From an uncultured Akkermansia sp. (GTDB taxonomy: Bacteria > Verrucomicrobiota > Verrucomicrobiia > Verrucomicrobiales > Akkermansiaceae), in assembly GCA_900548895.1 (NCBI GenBank), contig URLZ01000001.1, positions 1 through 64,000 on the forward strand: a stretch of DNA of 64,000 nucleotides, read 5' to 3'. Below the pieces are notes generated by a model that saw only the letters and a list, made by a program, of their open reading frames with translations, was not told where the DNA came from and did not search any database. Position 1 is the stretch's first letter, and each line of letters opens with the position of its first letter. Positions 57,774 to 64,000 of the stretch are shown piece by piece. The position numbers were made by a program, and so were the translations under genes.

Positions 57774-58568
57774 TCAGCGCACGGAGGCACGCAGGCCGCG
57801 GATGACGCTGGCGCTGAAACCGCTCTCCTCCATGGCGTTGAGACCGCGAATGGTGAGGCCGCCTGGGGTGGTGACTTTGTCGATTTCCGCCTCGGGGTGG
57901 CTGCCGTTGGCCTCCAGCAGGCTCACGGCGCCCTGCATGGTCTGCATGATGATGTGCTGGGCGTCTCCCGGGCGCAGGCCGAGTTCAACGGCGCCCTCGG
58001 TGGCGGCGCGGATGTAGCGCATGACGTAGGCGATGCCGCAGGAGGCCAGGGCCATGCAGGCGCCCATTTGCGCCTCCTCGATGAGCATCGCATCGCCGAG
58101 CTCGCGGAAGACCTCCAGCAGGCGTGCGTCGCGCTCGGGGGTGCTGCGGGCCGAGCAGATGAAGGTCATGCTGCGGCGCACGGCGATGGCGGTGTTCGGG
58201 ATGAGGTAGTGGACGGTCGGCAGTTGCCCGTCGCCGCGATCCAGCCAGCTGCTGAGCGTCTCCGTGCCGATGCCGCCGGCCATGGAGGCGATGCTCTGGC
58301 GCTCGTAGTCGAGGTGCGGCTTGAGCTCGTCAATGACGTCGTGCACCTTCCAGGGCTTGACGGCGAGGATGATGAGATCAGCCCCCTGCGCCGCCTCGGC
58401 GTTGGCGGCCGTGGTGTGCAGACCGGGGCACGCGGCCTCGAGGGCGCGAAGCTTGGCGGGGCTCGGGTTGCTGACGGTGATGTTCTGCGCGGGGATGAGG
58501 CTGCCGGAGGCAAGACCGCGCGCAACGGCGCTGCCCATGTTGCCGGCTCCGATGATGCTGATGTTCAT
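57774..58568 (-). CDS. proC: Pyrroline-5-carboxylate reductase
   Basis: 264 aa. It reduces pyrroline-5-carboxylate with NAD(P)H to proline, the last step of the pathway. It has the N-terminal Rossmann motif IIGAGNMGSAVARGL, DLIILAVKPWKV, SIASMAGGIGTETL, the MPNT-like PNTAIAVRRSM and C-terminal TTPGGLTIRGLNAMEESGF, whose conserved TPGG-T block binds the substrate. It is the first gene of the proC-proB-proA cluster on the minus strand. A promoter lies about 60 bp upstream, with a palindrome over its -35. The leader near the ATG is C/T-rich. Confidence 0.96.
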   Translation of the reverse strand: MNISIIGAGNMGSAVARGLASGSLIPAQNITVSNPSPAKLRALEAACPGLHTTAANAEAAQGADLIILAVKPWKVHDVIDELKPHLDYERQSIASMAGGIGTETLSSWLDRGDGQLPTVHYLIPNTAIAVRRSMTFICSARSTPERDARLLEVFRELGDAMLIEEAQMGACMALASCGIAYVMRYIRAATEGAVELGLRPGDAQHIIMQTMQGAVSLLEANGSHPEAEIDKVTTPGGLTIRGLNAMEESGFSASVIRGLRASVR

Positions 58569-58630
58569 GGTGCGTGAGAAGGTGAGAAAGACGGCCGCGG
58601 GCGTTTTCTCTGCCCGGCGGCAGCCCCACC

Positions 58631-58659
58631 ACCCTAGCAGCTTTGAGGCGGCGCCTCAA
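58631..58659 (-). promoter_or_regulatory. Promoter of the proCBA cluster
   Basis: On the minus strand TTGAGG (58659-58654), 17 nt, TAGGGT (58636-58631), with a leader of about 55 nt. Confidence 0.5.
58643..58659. promoter_or_regulatory. Palindrome overlapping the proC -35 box, candidate operator
   Basis: TTGAGGCG-G-CGCCTCAA is a perfect 8+8 inverted repeat with one central base. Its right arm contains the whole proposed -35 hexamer. A regulator bound here would block RNA polymerase. Confidence 0.45.
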
Positions 58660-59038
58660 GGATTTTCTGCGTATGCGCCGGGATGCGGAGCCTCGGAAGT
58701 CACCTTTCCCCGAGTCGCTCCCGGCATGAGCTGCCGTGGCGGCGGGAGTAAGAGACCGCAAGGGGCAGATGTGTTGAGGACAATGAGGAAGGGGAGTTGC
58801 CCGGGTGATGGTGGAGAGGTGCCGCTCTTCGCGCTCGAAAAACAGATATAAAGAAAGAATTTGGATCTTTCTGGGCTTGGGATGCAGTTATCTGCCCGCA
58901 ACAGCGTCTACCCGACGGAATGAGCTTGACGCTGAGCGCGCTTGCCCGTAGGATGGGGGGACTGGGTCTTCGGTGCGTGGCCACCGCTACCCGCCGGAGA
59001 CGAAATTCAATATCATAACACCCTATTCCTCGATTACA
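58660..59038. other. Gap between proC and the ferritin-like gene
   Basis: 379 bp with no supported gene. It contains the ferritin-gene promoter at 58926-58954 and a small AT-rich part around 58835-58875 with a 6-bp inverted repeat (AGAAAG/CTTTCT). Confidence 0.4.
58926..58954 (+). promoter_or_regulatory. Putative promoter of the ferritin-like gene
   Basis: TTGACG at 58926-58931, 17 nt, TAGGAT at 58949-58954. The leader is about 78 nt, unlike the leaderless genes nearby. Confidence 0.5.
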
Positions 59039-59404
59039 ATGCCTGAATTCTGCAATGCATTCAGTGGTTTGGCGGCCGACCGCAAGTTGACTCACTCGGA
59101 ACTTGTGCGCGCGATTCGCTACATGATCTCAGCCGAGTACGAAGCCATCCAGCTCTACGAGCAGCTGGCGGAATCCACCGACTGCGAGCTGGCTCGCAAG
59201 GTGCTGCTCGATGTGGCGGATGAGGAGAAGGAGCATGCCGGCGAGTTCCGCCGCCTGCTCAGCATGCTTGCTCCTCAGGACGAGCCCTTTTATGCCGACG
59301 GCATGAAGGAGACGGATGAGGCCGCTGCCGGGCTGAAGTCCGACAGCTGCTGCTGCAAGAAGGACGCCTGCTGCGCCGAGCCCGGCTCGGCCTGCAAGTC
59401 CTGA
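59039..59404 (+). CDS. Ferritin-like/rubrerythrin-type protein with Cys-rich tail
   Basis: 121 aa from ATG 59039. Residues about 18-70 form a ferritin-like helix pair: AIRYMISAEYEAIQLYEQLA supplies Glu ligands and VADEEKEHAGEFRRLL the E-x-x-H. Only one such pair is present, so a dimer would be needed for a complete di-iron site, as in encapsulin-associated ferritins and related small rubrerythrin-like proteins. No encapsulin shell gene or loading peptide was seen nearby. The end is unusual: the last 20 residues contain CCCKKDACC and two more cysteine sites, like a metal-binding or redox tail. It may handle iron or peroxide. A strong terminator follows, so it is a single-gene unit. Confidence 0.8.
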   Translation: MPEFCNAFSGLAADRKLTHSELVRAIRYMISAEYEAIQLYEQLAESTDCELARKVLLDVADEEKEHAGEFRRLLSMLAPQDEPFYADGMKETDEAAAGLKSDSCCCKKDACCAEPGSACKS

Positions 59405-59431
59405 TGCCTTGCGCTCTGTAACGTCCTTTTC

Positions 59432-59458
59432 CGGGCGCGGGCCTTCGGCCCGCGCCCG
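59432..59458 (+). terminator. Strong terminator hairpin after the ferritin-like gene
   Basis: CGGGCGCGGGCC and GGCCCGCGCCCG form a perfect 12-bp stem around TTC, 28 bp after the stop, followed by a short T-rich stretch. Four A residues on the opposite side of the stem could let it act on both strands. Confidence 0.75.
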
Positions 59459-59659
59459 TTTGCTGTCCGTTTGACGCACGTTTGACGCCCTCCGGCATCC
59501 TGCCCCCTGTTGCCGTGTTCTCGGGGAGAATCCGGCCGCGAGGAGGCTGTGGAGGGGACAGTGGCGTGGGTGGTGGAGTGGGCGGCGTGCGGCGAGGTGC
59601 GCCGGGCTGAATGAGGCGCCCGCCGTGGGTGCCCGCTCGGCGAAAAGGCGTTTTGCGGA

Positions 59660-59688
59660 TTGACAGGCCGCGGGGGATAGGGTAAGCT
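59660..59688 (+). promoter_or_regulatory. Promoter giving a nearly leaderless rlmI mRNA
   Basis: TTGACA at 59660-59665, 17 nt, TAAGCT at 59683-59688, ending 9 nt before ATG 59698. Confidence 0.65.
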
Positions 59689-59697
59689 TGCCCCGTT

Positions 59698-60882
59698 ATG
59701 GCAGGTCTCATCATTGCGCCCAAAGCGCGCATTTTTCACGGGCACGACTGGGTATACGGAACGGAAGTCCGCACGGTCTTCGGCAATCCGAAGCCCGGGG
59801 ATGTGGTGCTGCTCAAGGATCAGCGCGACCGCTACCTCGGCTCTGCCATGTACAACCCCCACTCCCAGATCGTCGCGCGCCGCTTCTCCCGCCGCAAGCA
59901 GGATCTCGATCGCGACTTTTTCGCGCGCCGCATTTCTCAGGCCATCGCGCTGCGCGAGCGCTGGCTGCCCGGCGAGCAGATGATGCGCCTCGTCTGGAGT
60001 GAGAGCGACGGCCTTCCCGGCCTCATCGTCGATCGCTACGCCGACGTCCTCGTGGTGCAGACGCTGACGATTGCCATGCACCAGCGCTTCGGCCTCATCC
60101 GCGATCTGCTCGGCGACCTGCTGCAACCGCGCAGCATCATCGTGCGCAACGATTCCCCGATGCTGCTGGCCGAGGGCATTGAGCCGGAGACCTACGTCGC
60201 TGCCGGGGAGCAGCCGGAGCCCTTCGTAGCCACCGGCCGCGGGCTGAGCTTTGTTGTGGACTTGGCCACGGGGCAGAAGACGGGCCTCTACCTCGACCAG
60301 ATGGACAACTATCAGGCCGTCGCGCGCTTTGCCCGCGGGCGTCGCGTGCTGGACTGCTTCTGCAACCAGGGCGGCTTTGCCCTCGCCTGCGCCAAAGCCG
60401 GGGCCGCGAGCGTGACGGCGGTCGATATCTCGGAGGAGGCCATCGCCTCCGTGCGCCGCAATGCGGAGCTCAACGGGGTGCAGGTGGAAGCCGTGGCCGA
60501 CAACGCCTTCGATTTCCTCAAGCGCGAGAGCGACCTCGTGCGCCACGGCGCCGACCCGAAGTGGGATCTCATCATCCTGGATCCGCCGAGCTTCACCCGC
60601 AACAAAAAGAGCCTTCAGGGAGCGCTGCGCGGATACAAGGAGATTCACCTGCGCGCCATGCAGATGCTGCCCGTCGGCGGCGTGCTCTCCACCTTCTGCT
60701 GCTCGCACCACGCCAGCAGCGCGCTCTTCCGCCAGACGATCGCGGACGCGGCCGTCGACGGGCACAGCACGCTGCGCCTCGTCGCCACGCACGGCCAGAG
60801 CATCGACCACCCCGTCCTGCTCAACATCCCCGAGACGGAGTACCTCAAGGGCTTCACCTTTGAAATGGTGCCCGGCCGCTGA
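59698..60882 (+). CDS. rlmI: 23S rRNA (cytosine-5) methyltransferase RlmI-like
   Basis: 394 aa, the family length. RlmI methylates C1962 of 23S rRNA in E. coli using SAM. An N-terminal PUA domain (about residues 1-75: IIAPKARIFHGHDWVYGTEV) is followed by a central EEHEE-type domain (SDGLPGLIVDRYADVLVVQ) and a Rossmann methyltransferase: VLDCFCNQGGFALACAKAGA (motif I), VTAVDISEEAIAS, motif IV ILDPPSFTRNKK and the catalytic region STFCCSHHAS with Cys. All key residues look present. The start is fixed by the promoter 9 nt upstream. It is a single gene; the exact target site in this organism is assumed from the family. Confidence 0.92.
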   Translation: MAGLIIAPKARIFHGHDWVYGTEVRTVFGNPKPGDVVLLKDQRDRYLGSAMYNPHSQIVARRFSRRKQDLDRDFFARRISQAIALRERWLPGEQMMRLVWSESDGLPGLIVDRYADVLVVQTLTIAMHQRFGLIRDLLGDLLQPRSIIVRNDSPMLLAEGIEPETYVAAGEQPEPFVATGRGLSFVVDLATGQKTGLYLDQMDNYQAVARFARGRRVLDCFCNQGGFALACAKAGAASVTAVDISEEAIASVRRNAELNGVQVEAVADNAFDFLKRESDLVRHGADPKWDLIILDPPSFTRNKKSLQGALRGYKEIHLRAMQMLPVGGVLSTFCCSHHASSALFRQTIADAAVDGHSTLRLVATHGQSIDHPVLLNIPETEYLKGFTFEMVPGR

Positions 60883-60996
60883 TGCCTCGGCGATCGCTCG
60901 GAACTGCGTCAGGCCGGGGCGGGCAGGATTCCGCGCTCGCACCGGTTTCCCAGCTCTGCCGCGAGACTTCCGAGCTCGTCGAGGCTCGTGTGATCG

Positions 60997-61007
60997 CCCC
61001 CCCCCCC
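60997..61007 (+). repeat. Poly-C tract (C11)
   Basis: Eleven consecutive C residues, 83 bp upstream of the -35 box of the deacetylase gene. It is the longest homopolymer noticed in the window. Confidence 0.75.
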
Positions 61008-61089
61008 GCTGCGGCAGGAGGCTCGGAGGGCCCGTCGGAGCTGCCCTGTTCCCGCTGCGGGTGCTCAAGCGCTCACTGCGTCATTTTAC

Positions 61090-61117
61090 TTGCATCTCGC
61101 TCACTTTGTGATACCGT
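61090..61117 (+). promoter_or_regulatory. Promoter giving a leaderless deacetylase mRNA
   Basis: TTGCAT at 61090-61095, 16 nt, TACCGT at 61112-61117, ending 6 nt before ATG 61124. Confidence 0.5.
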
Positions 61118-61123
61118 AGGCGC

Positions 61124-63259
61124 ATGTCACGCAAGAGCCGCATCTCTGAGCCTCTGATGATGCTCGCCGTTGTGGCCGTCGTCGTGCTGGTGGCGGTGCT
61201 GATGCGCCTGCACCGCGAGCATGCTTCGGCCGCCGCTCCCCTGTCTCTCTCAGACAGCGCTTGTGCGGCTCCGGCCGTTTTGCCGACGGCGACTCCGGCC
61301 GAAGCGAAACTTCCGCTCGTTCTCAATTATCACGCCATCACATCGGACGGCCGCTACGGCAGCCTGAGCACGGCCTCATTTCATCGGCAGATGCGCTGCC
61401 TGCGCGAGCTGGGTTTTACCCCCGTCTCCCTGGCTGATGCCATTGCGGGCGCCCGCGGCGAGAAAGCACTGCCGCCGCGCAGCGTGCTGCTCTGCTTTGA
61501 TCGGGCGGACGCCGACTTCGTGCGCTATGCCTTCCCCGTGCTCAACCTGCTGGATTATCCCGCCGCCGTGCAGGCCGACGGCCGCAATCTGGCGTCCGAG
61601 CCGTCGAGCCTGACGCCGACCCAGCTCGTGAACCTCAGCCGCCGCGGTGCCGGAGTCATCTGCGCAACGCGCCTCCGCCTCTCCTCCGAGGCGTGGGAGA
61701 GCGCCCGTGATGCCGGCGGCACGACGCTGCGCGAGCTGATGCGCTCCGAAATCGTCGATTGCCTCCGCAACTTCCGCGAGCTGCTCGGCCGTTGTGAAGT
61801 CCTCTCGCTGCCCGAGGGCATCAGCCTTCGCAACAGCTCCCGAGAGCTCGATGCCGCCGGCTGCCGACTGACCATGGTCGCCGGACTCTCCTCCGCCCAG
61901 GCGCCCGGCGCCGCCGTGCTGGAGCGCCGCGACGTGGCGAGCAGCGAGGACTTTGCCGCCATCCTCAGCGGCGGCAGCGCCGAGCGCGAGGCCGATATCC
62001 TCAACCGCCTGAAAGACTGCGCCCTGCCGGCCGGCAGTCCCGGCACCCCCGGCTGGCAGCCCATCATGGATGTCGATGCCGAGATCGCGGAGGCAGCAGA
62101 CCCCGACTTCCTCGATCTGGAGGCCGACGCACCGCCCGTTCCCACCTGCGGGCGCTTGGCCCGCCGACACGGCACCGGAGACTGGATCACCACGAGCTTC
62201 GACGCCCCGCTGGTGCCGCGCGACCGCACGCGCGTCGCCGTGCTCGGCTACCACAACTTCAGCAACACCAAAAAGGTGACGGACATGCGCATGCGCACCT
62301 CCGAGTTCTGCACCCAGATGCAGTACATCCGCGACGCCGGCCTGAGCGTCATCACGATGCAGGACTTCCTCGAATGGCGGCGAGGCCGCCGCTGCCTGCC
62401 CGAGCGCTGCGTGCTCATCACCATCGACGACGGCTGGAAGAGCGTCTACACCGACGCCTACCCCGTCCTCAAAGCCTACGGCTACCCCTTCACGCTCTTT
62501 CTCTACACGCGCTACATCGGTGTGCAGGGCGACTCCATGACGAAGGACATGATCCGCGAGATGGCACAAAACGGCGCCACCCTCGGCAGCCACTCCACCA
62601 ACCACCTCTACCCCAGCGCTTGGAAAAAGGTGCCGCAGGACAGCCCCGCCTATGCGGAGAAAATCCGCGTTGAGATGCTGGATTCGGGGGATCGCCTCGC
62701 CGCCCTCTTCCCGCCGTCGCCCTGCTCAACCTACTGCTACCCGGGCGGCTACAACACCCCGCCCATGATCGAGGCCCTCAGCACCTCGCGTTACAAGGCC
62801 GCTTTCACCGTGCTGGAGAAAAAGGTCAGTTGCACCGAGCCCGTCTACCTCGTGCACCGCTACATGGTCTTCGGCACACAGCCGGAAATCTTCCGCCGCG
62901 CCGTCAACTTTGACGGCAGCGGGAACGCCCCCAAGCAGCGCGCCGCCATTGCCGCCGCGGAGACGAGGGCGCGGGCCTTCTTCCCGGCCGCGTTCCCGAA
63001 TGCGGGCGGTGCTGCAAGTGTTCCCGGAACGGGATGGGGGGCGTCCAACCCCTCCGCTCCGAGCACAGCACGCGAGGTGTCGGGGCAGGGGCCCCGGGGC
63101 GGAGCGGCCTCCGTCGCACCCCGGCCTTCAGCTCAGCACCCCTCCGCGCTGCCGCCGATCCCGACCGATGAGGACATAGCAGTTGATCCCGACGAGGAGG
63201 TCGAGGAGGAAGCCGAGACGACGGAGCTTCCGCCATTGCCCGAGTACCCGGAGTTCTGA
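61124..63259 (+). CDS. Membrane-anchored tandem polysaccharide deacetylase (CE4), first copy degenerate
   Basis: 711 aa. A signal anchor (about residues 8-28) is followed by two NodB-type domains. The first, about residues 65-270, keeps the frame LPLVLNYHAITSDGRYGSLS and a motif-1 strand VLLCFDRADADF where active enzymes have TFDDG, so it lacks a complete metal site. The second, about 370-600, is complete: VAVLGYHNFS, CVLITIDDGWKSVY (motif 1), GSHSTNHLYPS (motif 2) and YCYPGGYNTP (motif 3). CE4 enzymes remove N- or O-acetyl groups from chitin, peptidoglycan or other polysaccharides. The last 110 residues are G/P/S-rich and end acidic. The substrate is unknown; cell wall or exopolysaccharide is likely from its location. 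Confidence 0.88.
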   Translation: MSRKSRISEPLMMLAVVAVVVLVAVLMRLHREHASAAAPLSLSDSACAAPAVLPTATPAEAKLPLVLNYHAITSDGRYGSLSTASFHRQMRCLRELGFTPVSLADAIAGARGEKALPPRSVLLCFDRADADFVRYAFPVLNLLDYPAAVQADGRNLASEPSSLTPTQLVNLSRRGAGVICATRLRLSSEAWESARDAGGTTLRELMRSEIVDCLRNFRELLGRCEVLSLPEGISLRNSSRELDAAGCRLTMVAGLSSAQAPGAAVLERRDVASSEDFAAILSGGSAEREADILNRLKDCALPAGSPGTPGWQPIMDVDAEIAEAADPDFLDLEADAPPVPTCGRLARRHGTGDWITTSFDAPLVPRDRTRVAVLGYHNFSNTKKVTDMRMRTSEFCTQMQYIRDAGLSVITMQDFLEWRRGRRCLPERCVLITIDDGWKSVYTDAYPVLKAYGYPFTLFLYTRYIGVQGDSMTKDMIREMAQNGATLGSHSTNHLYPSAWKKVPQDSPAYAEKIRVEMLDSGDRLAALFPPSPCSTYCYPGGYNTPPMIEALSTSRYKAAFTVLEKKVSCTEPVYLVHRYMVFGTQPEIFRRAVNFDGSGNAPKQRAAIAAAETRARAFFPAAFPNAGGAASVPGTGWGASNPSAPSTAREVSGQGPRGGAASVAPRPSAQHPSALPPIPTDEDIAVDPDEEVEEEAETTELPPLPEYPEF

Positions 63260-63592
63260 GCCTTTCGAGGCGCAGATTCCCGCCCCGTTCACCGCGCACG
63301 TCTCGGTCTCACGGTCGGCTTCTCGGCGTTGAGGCGGCACGGCGCCGCGGCATCGCAACGAGCCCCCGGCAGCCCGGCCACAGCCGCGCTTTCACCCGCT
63401 CAGACGCCCCGGCGCGCTGCGGAAAGGCATATAGCGCGTAAAGGGAGCTCGGCGGATCGCTTCCGTGCCTCTTGGTTCCCAGGTGTTGCTACGTCAACAA
63501 GAGAGCCCGCCCCGCCGCAAAGCGACGAGAGCGGGCTCAAAGACGCACAGGAAGACGGAGTAGCTCAGAGCGCTGAGTCCTGAAGGCGTGCG
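63260..63592. other. Gap between convergent genes
   Basis: 333 bp. No supported gene. It holds the long-loop hairpin at 63503-63538. Confidence 0.4.
63503..63538 (-). terminator. Weak terminator-like hairpin for the right-edge gene
   Basis: GAGCCCGC (63503-63510) and GCGGGCTC (63531-63538) form 8 bp with a 20-nt loop. On the minus strand the following bases are T-rich (TCTTGTT). It lies 54 bp past the stop at 63593. Confidence 0.4.
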
Positions 63593-64000
63593 TCAGTACA
63601 GCTCAACGATATACTCATCCTCAAACGAGCCGGAGCTGATGCGGACCCAATACACACCGACAACGCGCCCGCGGTACTTGAGGCACTTGTCGTAATCCGG
63701 CTCAAAGACAACGCTCTGCCCGGCCGGAACGGAATCGTCCGCGTGCACGAAGGTCGCCTTGATCGGAATCCGATTCTTGTCGCTCAGGGCGCGCCCCTTG
63801 GGGGCCGTGCGCGGTGAGGAGGGCAGCTGCCACATCTCCACCTTCGTGCCCTCCGAGAGTCGAGCCCCGGCCGGCGCGTAATAGCTCCAGCCGTCGCCCC
63901 ACATGTACTCCTTGGGGTAATAGCCGCGCCCCGGGTAGCTGTATCCCACGGACGGGCGAGGCTGGTTGTGCCCGCTCTTGACCCACATCGCCTGAAAATC
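63593..64000 (-). CDS. C-terminal part of a hypothetical protein cut by window edge
   Basis: At least 135 residues are in view on the minus strand, and the frame stays open through the edge (DFQA before the first ATG at 63988). The visible N-terminal part is rich in aromatic residues and glycine (YSYPGRGYYPKEYMWGDGW), followed by a charged basic-acidic beta-like section (PIKATFVHADDSVPAGQSVV, YWVRISSGSFEDEYIVELY). The ATG at 63988 could be an internal Met. The repeated Tyr/Trp and two Val-rich strands suggest a small secreted beta-domain. The upstream part, including any signal peptide, is not visible. The family is not recognised. Confidence 0.6.
   Translation of the reverse strand, partial: DFQAMWVKSGHNQPRPSVGYSYPGRGYYPKEYMWGDGWSYYAPAGARLSEGTKVEMWQLPSSPRTAPKGRALSDKNRIPIKATFVHADDSVPAGQSVVFEPDYDKCLKYRGRVVGVYWVRISSGSFEDEYIVELY

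Noticed and set aside
1..64000. CRISPR arrays, rRNA genes, riboswitches and replication origins
   Set aside because: No regularly spaced direct repeats, rRNA-like blocks or recognisable aptamer cores were seen by eye. Weakly conserved RNAs could be missed without a covariance search.

Overview
The window is high-GC DNA that looks like a chromosomal segment of a Verrucomicrobiota bacterium related to Akkermansia. Three features point that way. The first is an 11.3-kb autotransporter gene whose signal peptide begins MKLHLPT. The second is a set of SD-less genes with leaderless-looking promoters or pyrimidine-rich leaders. The third is a pair of unusual housekeeping fusions, CoaE-Rho and KsgA-Nudix. 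This assignment rests on recognition, not on a database search. I saw no rRNA, tRNA, CRISPR array or complete mobile element.

Layout: 1-85 holds the start of an IS66 Orf2-like gene. 138-737 is a secreted-protein gene broken by an amber codon in its signal peptide. 903-12194 (minus) is a giant autotransporter with its own terminator and promoter. 12737-13137 is a small gene probably split by a frameshift. 13597-21760 is an accessory stretch: a tandem PIN-like protein, a periplasmic ankyrin protein, a Sel1 lipoprotein, a small membrane protein, a stand-alone HsdR-N-type nuclease with AT-richer DNA and its own consensus promoter, a 5'-truncated Sel1 remnant and a secreted protein.

22076-33993 is mostly core: a possible primase-fold protein, an ArnT-like glycosyltransferase with an extra membrane module, CoaE-Rho, an esterase-like protein lacking the usual serine, a secreted protein, KsgA-Nudix divergent from hemB, and an EEP nuclease. 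34448-38513 (minus) is a coupled three-gene envelope operon (lipoprotein, M23 peptidase, TPR protein). 38742-46369 carries ilvD, an MFS transporter, a membrane-anchored ankyrin-thioredoxin protein and a NERD-nuclease/SF1-helicase. 46464-54147 carries a Sel1 lipoprotein, an EamA transporter, a GH57/glycosyltransferase pair of the alpha-glucan type, a PUR-family nucleic-acid-binding protein, birA, a GNAT acetyltransferase and a small periplasmic protein. 54302-58568 (minus) is a YafK-like L,D-transpeptidase-fold gene followed by proA, proB and proC, the complete glutamate-to-proline route. 59039-63259 carries a ferritin-like protein with a Cys-rich tail, rlmI and a tandem polysaccharide deacetylase. 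A truncated gene reaches the right edge.

The most general observation is that about a dozen unrelated genes have a -10 hexamer ending only 6-10 nt before the start codon, often with a -35 box at 16-18 nt, which predicts leaderless mRNAs. Many other genes have C/T-rich leaders instead of a Shine-Dalgarno sequence. The best candidates for undescribed biology are the tandem PIN-like protein, the two lone nuclease genes (HsdR-N type and NERD-helicase), the two fusions and the ankyrin-thioredoxin protein.
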